Below, piece by piece: positions 44,142 through 52,616 of a DNA stretch of 64,000 bases (the stretch's first letter is position 1; every line of letters begins with the position of its first letter). The notes below the pieces were generated by a model. That model was not told the origin of the DNA. It did no database searches and saw only the letters and a list, made by a program, of their open reading frames with translations. Made by a program: the position numbers and the translations under genes. This DNA is from Bacillota bacterium (GTDB lineage Bacteria; Bacillota; Bacilli; Paenibacillales; Paenibacillaceae): NCBI GenBank assembly GCA_023391635.1, contig JAEWAQ010000015.1, forward strand, positions 1 to 64,000. The letters run 5' to 3'.

Positions 44142-45431
44142 GTGAAGCGAAGCAACCTGTCATCACTCAGTCTCTTGCTGGTATTCGCCATGCTTGCCGG
44201 CTTGCTGGCGGCCTGCGGAAGCTCGGGCGGCAAAGGCGGCGCATCGGACGGCGGCAAAGTGGAGCTAACCATGCTGTTCCAGGAATCTCTGTTCGGCGGC
44301 ATTCACGAAAAGCTGTTCGAAGAATACGAGAAGGATCACCTGAACGTGAAGATCAAAGCCGAGACGACGACGGACGGCGGCATCTTCGATACGTTTAGAA
44401 CGAAAATATCGACCTCCGATATGCCGGACATGTTCCAGATCAATCCCGGGCATATTACGACCAAGCTCGCCAATGAAGGCGGGTACATCATGGACATTGG
44501 CAGCGTGGAAGCCAGCCAAAACTATTCGGAACAAATCATTAAGGCGACTACGCTGTCGGACGGCAAATATGCGCTGTTCACCCCCGGGGTCGGCATTATG
44601 GGTTTCGCCTACAATAAGACGATGTTCAAGGAAGCCGGCTACGACACTCCGCCCGCTACGTGGGAAGAACTTATGGATCTTGGGCAGAAGCTGAAGGATC
44701 AGGGCAAGGATCTTCTCGTATACGGCTCCAAGTGGGAGACGTCGATCGCCAACGTGTTCCATTGGACATTCGGGCTTTACGCCCAGAAGGACGCCGCTTT
44801 CAAGGAAGCTTACTTGACGAACAATATCGATTGGAGCAAGCCGGAATACCGTGCCCTCCTGGAGGAAGGCATGAACCGTTTCAAAGAGCTGAACCAGTAC
44901 GTACGCACGGGAAGCTTCACGAACGAATATGCGGGCGCCCAGCAATCGTTCGCGAATAACGAAGCGGCCATGCTGATGGGCGGAACGTGGGAGGCGGCGA
45001 CGCTTCGCAAGTTGGCCCCTGATATGGATCTCGGCTTCATGAATTTGCCGTACGCGGACAAATCCGCCAACCCGGTCATCTTCTCGCCGGAAGACGGAAT
45101 CGCCATCAACGCCAAAGGCAGTCATATCGAAGAGACGAAGGCGTTCCTCAACTGGCTGTTCAGCAAGGAAACGTACCTCAAATTCCAGACGGCGAAGGGC
45201 ACATTCTCGGCCATGCCGGGCGTGGGCGAATTGGACAAGTCGTACGAGGAAGCGAACGTGCCGGATTGGTTGAACTCTCAGACCGTCATTACATTCGCCA
45301 ATACGGGTCCGATCCCGAGCCCGACCTGGATCGCGCTCGGCAATGCGGCTCAAGAGTATACGTTCAAAAACGATCTCGACAAGTCGATCGATGCGTTTAT
45401 TGCGGAATACAACAAAACTAAGGGCCAGTAA
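44142..45431 (+). CDS. Lipoprotein sugar-binding protein of the catabolic operon
   Basis: A 429-residue family 1 solute-binding protein starting at GTG 44142 after GGGGAGG. The signal peptide ends in lipobox LLAAC, followed by a Gly/Ser linker. Typical hinge and lobe segments are GVGIMGFAYNKTMFKEAGY and MLMGGTWEAATLRK. It captures the operon's substrate outside the membrane and delivers it to the two permeases upstream. A strong terminator follows, closing an operon of about 10.8 kb. The 125-bp gap before it contains a small GCGGC/GCCGC hairpin and no other feature. Confidence 0.9.
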   Translation: MKRSNLSSLSLLLVFAMLAGLLAACGSSGGKGGASDGGKVELTMLFQESLFGGIHEKLFEEYEKDHLNVKIKAETTTDGGIFDTFRTKISTSDMPDMFQINPGHITTKLANEGGYIMDIGSVEASQNYSEQIIKATTLSDGKYALFTPGVGIMGFAYNKTMFKEAGYDTPPATWEELMDLGQKLKDQGKDLLVYGSKWETSIANVFHWTFGLYAQKDAAFKEAYLTNNIDWSKPEYRALLEEGMNRFKELNQYVRTGSFTNEYAGAQQSFANNEAAMLMGGTWEAATLRKLAPDMDLGFMNLPYADKSANPVIFSPEDGIAINAKGSHIEETKAFLNWLFSKETYLKFQTAKGTFSAMPGVGELDKSYEEANVPDWLNSQTVITFANTGPIPSPTWIALGNAAQEYTFKNDLDKSIDAFIAEYNKTKGQ

Positions 45432-45503
45432 TCCGGGTTGAACATCAATCCGAAATCGCTGTTGCCCGGAATAGCTGTCAGACCCTGGATTGATGCCGCA
45501 TCC

Positions 45504-45539
45504 CAGTCCCCATCCGCTTGCCGGATGGGGACTGTTTTT
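45504..45539 (+). terminator. Strong terminator of the catabolic operon
   Basis: CAGTCCCCATCCG (45504-45516), a CTTG loop, CGGATGGGGACTG (45522-45534), then TTTTT. The stem is perfect over 13 bp. Confidence 0.92.
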
Positions 45540-45560
45540 CGCTTGCCGTTCGTTGCGATA

Positions 45561-45627
45561 TTTTCCAATATTGTGCTATCTCCTTCATAACGTTGTATTA
45601 CGTTCGGTCTGCCGGAGCCCTACAATT
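45561..45627 (+). promoter_or_regulatory. Shared promoter/operator region, copy 1 (before GH9)
   Basis: About 66 bp here are nearly identical to 48790-48855. Inside are direct repeats AATATTGTGCTAT (45567) and AACGTTGTATTAC (45589), 22 bp apart and matching at 8 of 13 positions, as for an AraC-type dimer site. A TACAAT -10 follows in CCCTACAATT, with no good -35. The AraC response regulator at 54373 is the natural candidate to bind both copies. Confidence 0.65.
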
Positions 45628-45792
45628 ATAGATGAATTCACATCTTACAAAAGGGGGGAAATCGCGTGAAGCCCAACACCGGTTCGTAAAGTGCGCAACA
45701 GTCGGGATCGTATCGGGAATGACCGTCAAACTCCTTTTCCGAACGCGAAAAGGAGGCTCTTCTGCACATATCCATTTGAGAGGAGACTTGTG

Positions 45793-48669
45793 ATGAACGG
45801 ACATGCACGGAACAGTAGAAGCTTGTGGCTGGTTCTGCTATGTTTAAGCATGCTTGTCGGCAGTGGGTTTGTTCCGGGTGCATCTGCGGCAATACCGGGC
45901 GTGACGGTGCAAAAGTATATGATGGTGGATCAATTCGGCTATCGGCCGGGCGACGACAAAGTTGCCGTTCTTGTAAATCCGCAGGTCGGCTTCAATGCGA
46001 GCGACTCGTATACGCCAGGCAGTACCTTGCAAGTCAGAAGGGTGTCGGACGACGCCGTCGTCTTTACAGGCGCGCCAACGGCTTGGAACCAAGGGGCAAC
46101 GCAATCCTCGTCCGGGGACAAGGGCTGGTGGTTCGACTTCTCTTCCGTTACCGCGGAAGGCGAATATTACATTTACGACGTTCAAGGCAATTGCAAATCT
46201 TATGACTTTATAATAGGCGACGACGTTTACAAGGATGTGCTGAAAGCGGCGATCCGCACCTTCTATTACCAACGGATCGGCACTCCCCATCTGGCGCAGC
46301 ACGCCGGAGCGGCTTTCGCCGATACGGCCGCTTTTGTCGGCCCTCATCAGGATACGCAGGCGAGAAACGTGTTCGACCGCAACAATGCCGCTACGGAGCG
46401 GGATCTGTCGGGCGGCTGGATGGATGCGGGCGATTATAACAAATATGTTACGTTCACGGCTCAACCGATCAATGAGCTGCTGTCGGCGTACGAGCAGAAC
46501 CCGGAAATCTTCACCGACGACTATAATATCCCAGAGTCGGGCAACGGCATCCCCGACGTGCTGGACGAAGTGAAGTGGGAGCTGGATTGGCTGAAAAAGA
46601 TGCAGGAGAACGACGGCGGCGTACTCATGAAGGTAGGCTTTCCGTCAAGCGGCGGGACCGGGGATTTCGGCAATCCTCCGAGCACGATCACGCGGGCTCG
46701 CTATTACTTGCCCAAATCGTCAGCCTCCACGATCATCACCGCGATTAACTTCGCCCATGCGGCGCTGACGTTCCGGGACTTTCCGTCGCTCCAGAGCTAT
46801 GCCGACGATCTGGAGACCCGGGCGATCAAGGCCTGGAATTGGTATCACGACAATCCCAAGACCGCCAATGCCGACCAGGGCGAGATCGAAGCGGGAGATG
46901 CCGACGTCTCGCTGCAAGGCCAGGCGCAAGCGGCGGCTGTCGCGTCCGTGTATTTGTATGCATTAACAGGGGACTCCGTCTATCATACGTACTTCATCAA
47001 TAACTATAATACCGTCTTTGCCATGAACGACGGCAATTGGGGAATGTATTACGGTGAACAGGCGGACGCGCTGATGTTCTACACGACGCTGCCCGATGCG
47101 AATCCGACAGTCAAAGCGAACATTCTGACCAAGCGGAACCAGAACGATACCGATCAGATTTTTGCCGATACGGACCTGTACCGCTCCTATGTGCAGGATT
47201 GGGCTTATCACTGGGGAAGCTTGCAGGTGAGGGCGCGACTGGGGGCCACCGCCTACGATTTCGTCCAATACGACATCAACTCGTCGAAGCGGGACGGCGC
47301 CAACAAGAAGGCGCAGAACGTATTGCATTATTTCCATGGCGTCAATCCGCTCGGCGTCGTTTATTTAACCAATATGGACGATTACGGTGCGGATAAATCG
47401 ATTGAGCAAATCTATCATAGCTGGTTCGCGGACGGATCCCAGTGGGACATGGCGCCTCCGGGATACGTGCCGGGCGGGCCCAGCACCCAGTACAGCGGCA
47501 CGGAATCTCCTCCTCTCGGACAGCCGCTGCAAAAAATGTACAAGGACTGGAACGGCATCGCCTGGGAATGGCCCAATCATGTAGACGCGTCATGGGAAAT
47601 AAGCGAAAACGCCATCTACTACCAATCCGGCTACATCAAGCTGCTGGCCAAGTTCGTCGAGGCGACGGAGCCGACCCAGCCACCGGGCGTACCTGCAGGC
47701 TTGGCGGCCGCGGCGGCGGGCACGACGTCAATCGACGTTCACTGGAACGCGACGGCAGGAGCGACGGGATACGATATCGAAGCAGATGGAGTCGTCCATG
47801 ATAACGGGTCGGCGACTGCATATACCCATACCGGGTTGACGCAGGGCACCACGCACACCTACCGCGTACGGGCCAAGAACGCTCTCGGTACGAGCGCATG
47901 GAGCTCCCCCGTGACAGCGGTAACCGACGTGCCTCCGCTGCCGCCCGATGTTCCGGCCGGTCTGACGGCTTCGGCGACGAGCAGCTTCAGCATCGACGTA
48001 AGCTGGTCTGCGGCCGCAAGGGCGACATCCTATGAGCTCGAAGTAGACGGTACGGTCGTAGATGCCGGCGCGCAAACTTCTTATGCGCATACGGGCATCG
48101 CGCCGTCCTCTACCCACCAATACCGGGTACGGGCGAAGAACGGCGGCGGCACGAGCGCATGGAGCGCAACCGTCTCGGCGACGACGCCGCAAGCGCCTCA
48201 GTCGAGCGTTATCGATATTTCGCACAACGGGACGCAAGGTTATATCTTCGGACAGTCCTCCGATCAGGTCAAGCGGTATCAGACGTTCGTGGCGAACGCC
48301 TATCCGACGCTGACCGGAATCGACGTCATGATCAGAAGGACGGCCTTCCCGGGCGATATCACGGTTGCGCTGTATGCGACCAGCAGCAACAAGCCGACAG
48401 GCAGCCCGCTCGCTACCGCGACCATTGCCGCGAGCGCGGTGACGGAAGATTACGAAGTTGTATCCGCATCCCTGCAATATAGCGGGTTGCAGAACGGCCA
48501 CAAGTACGCGATCGTGCTCGGTCAGACGAATCCGAGCGGCGGCATATACGAATGGTTGGCCGGTACGAACGTGAACAGCAATTTCGAGTTCGGCAAATAT
48601 GACGGCAGCGGCTACGTGGACGAATCCGGCATCGGCGACGGCTGGACGAAGCTGTACGTAGGCTCCTGA
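45793..48669 (+). CDS. Secreted GH9 endoglucanase with Ig-like, FN3 and C-terminal modules
   Basis: A 958-residue secreted enzyme; ATG 45793 follows GAGAGGAG. Signal peptide 1-33 (PGASA), a CelD-type N-terminal Ig-like domain (about 38-125), the GH9 (alpha/alpha)6 catalytic domain (about 140-620), two fibronectin III domains (about 630-805) and a C-terminal beta-rich module (about 805-958) of unrecognised family. The GH9 signatures are GGWMDAGDYNKYV with the catalytic aspartates, FHGVNPLGVVYL, and SWEISENAIYYQSG carrying the likely acid Glu. It cleaves beta-1,4-glucans outside the cell, supplying oligosaccharides for the importer that follows. It has its own terminator and a promoter region shared with that importer. 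Confidence 0.9.
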   Translation: MNGHARNSRSLWLVLLCLSMLVGSGFVPGASAAIPGVTVQKYMMVDQFGYRPGDDKVAVLVNPQVGFNASDSYTPGSTLQVRRVSDDAVVFTGAPTAWNQGATQSSSGDKGWWFDFSSVTAEGEYYIYDVQGNCKSYDFIIGDDVYKDVLKAAIRTFYYQRIGTPHLAQHAGAAFADTAAFVGPHQDTQARNVFDRNNAATERDLSGGWMDAGDYNKYVTFTAQPINELLSAYEQNPEIFTDDYNIPESGNGIPDVLDEVKWELDWLKKMQENDGGVLMKVGFPSSGGTGDFGNPPSTITRARYYLPKSSASTIITAINFAHAALTFRDFPSLQSYADDLETRAIKAWNWYHDNPKTANADQGEIEAGDADVSLQGQAQAAAVASVYLYALTGDSVYHTYFINNYNTVFAMNDGNWGMYYGEQADALMFYTTLPDANPTVKANILTKRNQNDTDQIFADTDLYRSYVQDWAYHWGSLQVRARLGATAYDFVQYDINSSKRDGANKKAQNVLHYFHGVNPLGVVYLTNMDDYGADKSIEQIYHSWFADGSQWDMAPPGYVPGGPSTQYSGTESPPLGQPLQKMYKDWNGIAWEWPNHVDASWEISENAIYYQSGYIKLLAKFVEATEPTQPPGVPAGLAAAAAGTTSIDVHWNATAGATGYDIEADGVVHDNGSATAYTHTGLTQGTTHTYRVRAKNALGTSAWSSPVTAVTDVPPLPPDVPAGLTASATSSFSIDVSWSAAARATSYELEVDGTVVDAGAQTSYAHTGIAPSSTHQYRVRAKNGGGTSAWSATVSATTPQAPQSSVIDISHNGTQGYIFGQSSDQVKRYQTFVANAYPTLTGIDVMIRRTAFPGDITVALYATSSNKPTGSPLATATIAASAVTEDYEVVSASLQYSGLQNGHKYAIVLGQTNPSGGIYEWLAGTNVNSNFEFGKYDGSGYVDESGIGDGWTKLYVGS

Positions 48670-48690
48670 TCCGCCGGCAGCAGCTCCGAC

Positions 48691-48729
48691 AAGAAGCCCT
48701 CCGCATCGTATGTGCGGGGGGCTTCTTGC
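48691..48729 (+). terminator. Hairpin terminator after the GH9 gene
   Basis: AAGAAGCCC-T-CCGCA (48691-48705) pairs with TGCGG-G-GGGCTTCTT (48712-48727) with one internal mismatch. The T tract is short. Confidence 0.65.
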
Positions 48730-48789
48730 GGGCTGAACCGTCTTCCGGCGCTTGTGATTATGCGAATGAACCGGGAAGCAAACTCGACA

Positions 48790-48855
48790 TTTTCCAATAT
48801 CGTGCTATCTCCTTCATAACGTTGTATTACGCTAGCCCTGCCGGACCTCTACAAT
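48790..48855 (+). promoter_or_regulatory. Shared promoter/operator region, copy 2 (before the importer)
   Basis: Near-identical to 45561-45627: TTTTCCAATAT, GTGCTATCTCCTTCATAACG and TTGTATTACG are common to both, then CTGCCGGA and CTACAAT. The 22-bp-spaced direct repeats and the TACAAT -10 are kept. It lies about 40 bp before the importer's binding-protein gene. Confidence 0.65.
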
Positions 48856-48892
48856 GAATAATGGAATTACAATTCGTTAAGGGGGAAATCCA

Positions 48893-50677
48893 TTGAGGCT
48901 CCAGTTCAAAATCAAACACCTATCCCGCTTGCTTGCCGTAGCCGCGATCTCGGCAATGACGGTCGGCTTGGTTGCCGGCTGCAGCGGGAACTCGGACAAG
49001 GGCACCTCGCCAAGCGCCTCCAAGACACCGGTCGCGAGCCCGTCCGAAAGCGCGTCGGCGGACGCGGGCGGAGGCAAGGTCCGGGTCAAATTCGATCCGC
49101 CGGTGTCGATCTCGACGGCCGTAATTCACAATCCGGTTACCAATGAATTTAAACAGGGCGAATCGCTTGAAGACAACGTCCACTTGCGCTGGTTGAAGAG
49201 CGAGATGGGGATTGACGTCAAGTTTGACTTTATCGTCGCATCGGAGGAAGACTTCAAGACGAAAATTCGCCTCATGATGGTCGATAACAGCAAATTACCC
49301 GACGTGATGGCGCCGACTGCGGAGCTGGCGAGCAATCTGATCCAGGCCGGCAAGCTGCAGCCGATCGACGAAGCGATCGAGAAATATGCATCGCCCAATC
49401 TCAAGAAGCTGTACGCCCAGTATCCGGAAGCGTTCAGCGCCGTCAGGAAAGACGGCAAAACCTACGGCCTCCCCGAGTTCTACATGGGAGACGAAGGCAC
49501 GGTCATGTGGATTCGCGAGGATTGGCTGCAGAAGCTGCAGCTCCAGGCGCCCAAGACGATCGACGAATTGGAAGCGGTACTTAAAGCGTTCACGGAGAAC
49601 GATCCGGACGATGACGGGAAAGCGAACACGATCGGGCTTGCGGTGGCGTTGAAGAACTCCCCGTTCGAATGGATGGCGTCTGCGGACGGGCTGGTCGGCG
49701 CATTAACGGGCACGATGGCGGACACCTCCAACCTGAAGCAGTTTTGGCGCAAAGACTCCAGCGGCCAATTGATGAACGGCGTCATTGACCCGGAGATGAA
49801 AAAGTTTCTTGCCAAGATGCAGGATTGGAGGAGCAAAAAGTATATTGATCCGGAAGCGGGACTGAAGGCGCCTGAGCAAACGGCAGACCAGCTCGCCAGC
49901 GGCAAAGTCGGCGTTGTCTTCGGGCCTTCCTGGATGGGAGGATGGCCGCTCCAGGATCTGGAGAGCAACGTTCCGGGAGCGCATTTCCGCCCCTATCCTT
50001 TGCCGAGCGGTCCGGACGGCCAAGTCGGCAGGGCCGAGAAGCAGATCGTGAACAATTATGTGGTGTTCAGCAAAGACTTCAAGCAGATGGAAGCCTATTT
50101 CGCCTATTTGAACACGCTGTACGCCAAAAGCTTCGGGGAAGAGGATCCTTACTGGCTGCCCAAGTTCAAGGACGGCTGGTATGAAGGCTATGATTACGTG
50201 AAGTGGGAGGGCAAGATCGTCCGCCGCAATTTCAAGGACGCCGGCGTACCGCAGGAGCAATGGCCGATTCCGGACGGCGTCGGGGAAGGCATCAATCCGC
50301 CCATGAGCCTGCCCGGACGCGGCATTCCCTATCAGATGGATGCCAGCTACAAGAAGTACGCGGACAATCCCGATGCGGAGCCTGCCAATGAGTTCGACGT
50401 CCGCGCCAGCGGCATGAACAAGGCTCAGCTCGATGCGGCGGTCATCCGCATGAATCAGAATGACAAGGCTATCGTCAACGAGTTTTTCGGCGGAGCGACG
50501 GACACGATGCTTTCCAAAGGCGAACTGCTCGCCAAGTTGGCGACCGACAGCTATTTGAAAATCATTTACGGCGAGGAGCCGGTCGATTACTTCGACGAGT
50601 TCGTCAGCAAATGGAAAGCGAATGGCGGAGACGCGATCACCAAGGAAGTGAACGACTGGTTTCAAGCTACAAAATAG
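48893..50677 (+). CDS. LplA-type lipoprotein solute-binding protein
   Basis: A 594-residue binding lipoprotein, larger than the 430-residue type and like the LplA/LipO group of Paenibacillus. TTG 48893 follows GGGGG. The signal peptide ends in lipobox LVAGC, with a Ser/Ala/Pro linker after it. The text includes YGLPEFYMGDEGTVMWIREDWLQ split across the hinge and a long C-terminal lobe ending WKANGGDAITKEVNDWF. It should bind the oligosaccharides released by the GH9 enzyme. A hairpin between it and the permease genes fits higher expression of the binding protein. Confidence 0.88.
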   Translation: MRLQFKIKHLSRLLAVAAISAMTVGLVAGCSGNSDKGTSPSASKTPVASPSESASADAGGGKVRVKFDPPVSISTAVIHNPVTNEFKQGESLEDNVHLRWLKSEMGIDVKFDFIVASEEDFKTKIRLMMVDNSKLPDVMAPTAELASNLIQAGKLQPIDEAIEKYASPNLKKLYAQYPEAFSAVRKDGKTYGLPEFYMGDEGTVMWIREDWLQKLQLQAPKTIDELEAVLKAFTENDPDDDGKANTIGLAVALKNSPFEWMASADGLVGALTGTMADTSNLKQFWRKDSSGQLMNGVIDPEMKKFLAKMQDWRSKKYIDPEAGLKAPEQTADQLASGKVGVVFGPSWMGGWPLQDLESNVPGAHFRPYPLPSGPDGQVGRAEKQIVNNYVVFSKDFKQMEAYFAYLNTLYAKSFGEEDPYWLPKFKDGWYEGYDYVKWEGKIVRRNFKDAGVPQEQWPIPDGVGEGINPPMSLPGRGIPYQMDASYKKYADNPDAEPANEFDVRASGMNKAQLDAAVIRMNQNDKAIVNEFFGGATDTMLSKGELLAKLATDSYLKIIYGEEPVDYFDEFVSKWKANGGDAITKEVNDWFQATK

Positions 50678-50687
50678 ATGACAAGGG

Positions 50688-50729
50688 AAGTCATGGGGCG
50701 CTGTTCCAGAGGCTCCATGACTTTCACTT
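50688..50729 (+). terminator. Intra-operon hairpin between binding protein and permease
   Basis: AAGTCATGG (50688-50696) pairs with CCATGACTT (50715-50723), extended inward by GC pairs, followed by TCACTTATTTTC. It is likely a partial terminator giving excess binding-protein mRNA. Confidence 0.6.
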
Positions 50730-50756
50730 ATTTTCAGCGCAAGGAGACAATCCAAC

Positions 50757-51692
50757 ATGAACGACGTGGCGCCGCTAGCCCGGAAATTCCGGATTGCGAG
50801 ATATTGGCGACGAACGTGGCCGCTGCACATGCTCCTGATCCCGGCACTGGTCCTCTCTCTCGTATACCAGTATACGCCCATTGTGCTCAGCTTTCCGATG
50901 GCGTTCCAGGAATATCAGCCATGGCTCGGGTTGCGCGGATCGCCTTGGGTCGGGCTCGATCATTTTCGATACTTGTTTACGTATCCCCAAAGCAAGCAGG
51001 TCATCGTCAACACGCTGCTGATATCCACCTTGAAAATCGCGACCCAGTTGACCGTCCCCGTCTTGTTCGCCCTTCTGCTGAACGAATTGCGGAACATGTT
51101 GTTCAAGAGGGCGGTGCAGACGCTTGTCTATTTGCCGCATTTCATGTCCTGGGTCATTCTGGGCGGAATTCTGACCGATCTGCTGTCGATTCAGGATGGC
51201 CTGATCAACCGATTGCTCGTCGAACTGGGCTTTGAGCCGATTTTTTTTCTCGCCGACGGCGACTGGTTCCGATTTACGGTCATCGTATCTGACATCTGGA
51301 AGGAATTCGGGTTCTCCGCGATTATCTTCCTGGCGGCGATCGCCGGCATCAATCCGTCTTTGTACGAAGCGGCGGAAATCGACGGCGCCGGCCGCTGGAA
51401 ACAGACGTTGTACGTGACCGTGCCCGGCATAGCGCCTATCTTCACCGTGGTGGCAGCGCTCTCGATGGGACGGGTGCTGGACGGCGGGTACGATCAAATA
51501 TTGAACTTGTACAACCCGCTCGTCATGGCCAAAGGAGATATCATCGATACTTTCGTCTACCGGGTCGGGCTGCAGAGCGGATATTTCAGCTTCGGTACGG
51601 CGGTCGGACTGTTCAAGTCCGCGATCGGTTTTATCCTGATCGTGGCCGCTTACCGGCTGGCGTATAAATATGCCAATTACCGAATCTTCTGA
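50757..51692 (+). CDS. LplB-type ABC transporter permease
   Basis: A 311-residue permease of the LplB/YteP group: N-terminal RYWRRTWPLHMLLIPALVLSL, six membrane helices, the EAA loop LYEAAEIDGAGRWKQ and the family tail YRLAYKYANYRIF. ATG 50757 follows AAGGAGA. It pairs with the YtcP-type subunit downstream. Confidence 0.9.
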   Translation: MNDVAPLARKFRIARYWRRTWPLHMLLIPALVLSLVYQYTPIVLSFPMAFQEYQPWLGLRGSPWVGLDHFRYLFTYPQSKQVIVNTLLISTLKIATQLTVPVLFALLLNELRNMLFKRAVQTLVYLPHFMSWVILGGILTDLLSIQDGLINRLLVELGFEPIFFLADGDWFRFTVIVSDIWKEFGFSAIIFLAAIAGINPSLYEAAEIDGAGRWKQTLYVTVPGIAPIFTVVAALSMGRVLDGGYDQILNLYNPLVMAKGDIIDTFVYRVGLQSGYFSFGTAVGLFKSAIGFILIVAAYRLAYKYANYRIF

Positions 51693-51706
51693 TCATCAAG
51701 GACGGG

Positions 51707-52594
51707 ATGGGAGAAATGCCGCGCAAAACCAATGGTTATCGGACGTTCGAGGTATTCAATTACGTATTTCTATCTCTGCTTTCCCTATTGTGCGTCTTGC
51801 CGCTCGTCCATGTCCTTGCAGTCTCCTTGAGCTCGCGCGCCGCGGCAACCGGCGGTTTGGTATCGTTGTGGCCGGTCCACTTCACGACCGCAGCTTATAT
51901 GGAGACGCTGGGCAATTCGAGGTTCGCCAACGCTCTCCTGATCGGCATTGAGCGAACCGCGCTCGGAACGGCCGTCTCCATGGCCGTCATTACGCTGGCC
52001 GCTTATTCTTTATCCAAGAGCAGCCGTTTCTTTCCCGGAAGGGGCGTGTATGCCTGGTACCTTATTTTCACCATGCTGTTCAACGGCGGGATGGTGCCCA
52101 CCTACTTCATCGTCAGCCAGACTCATCTGACGAATACGATCTGGGCGCTTGTCATTCCGGGAGCGGTGAATGTCTGGAATCTGATTCTGATGATCAACTT
52201 TTTCCGGAGCATTCCCGCAGAGATGGAAGAGGCCGCGTTGATGGATGGAGCGGGACACTTTCCGATATTATGGCGGGTGTTCCTGCCGTTGTCGGCGCCG
52301 GTCATCGCGACGCTCTCGCTGTTTACGATGGTGGCGCATTGGAATTCCTTCTTCGACGGCATCATCTACTTGACCAAGCCGGACCAATACCCGTTATCGA
52401 CGTTCCTGCATACGATCATCGTCCAGGATAATTTCAACAACACGGGAATCTCGCAGGAGAAACTGGCGAATTTGTCGAATCGTACTGTCAAAGCATCGCA
52501 AATTTTTATCAGCGCCATTCCGGTGCTGCTCATTTATCCTTTCTTGCAAAAGTACTTCGTTAAAGGCATCATGATCGGTTCCGTGAAAGAATAG
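51707..52594 (+). CDS. YtcP-type ABC transporter permease
   Basis: A 295-residue permease: N-terminal RTFEVFNYVFLSLLSLLCV, EAA loop MEEAALMDGAGHFPIL, and tail VKGIMIGSVKE, as in YtcP/LplC subunits. It starts 14 bp after the LplB-type gene. The start is ATG 51707, preceded by GGACGGG. Together they form the channel for the LplA-type binding protein. Confidence 0.9.
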   Translation: MGEMPRKTNGYRTFEVFNYVFLSLLSLLCVLPLVHVLAVSLSSRAAATGGLVSLWPVHFTTAAYMETLGNSRFANALLIGIERTALGTAVSMAVITLAAYSLSKSSRFFPGRGVYAWYLIFTMLFNGGMVPTYFIVSQTHLTNTIWALVIPGAVNVWNLILMINFFRSIPAEMEEAALMDGAGHFPILWRVFLPLSAPVIATLSLFTMVAHWNSFFDGIIYLTKPDQYPLSTFLHTIIVQDNFNNTGISQEKLANLSNRTVKASQIFISAIPVLLIYPFLQKYFVKGIMIGSVKE

Positions 52595-52616
52595 ACGTCC
52601 GATCGGGAGGGGCGCC

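Noticed and set aside
45640..45660. TTTTGTAAG-like sequence (minus strand) before GH9
   Set aside because: A single copy without an 11-bp partner and overlapping the ribosome-site region; not counted as a BTAD site.
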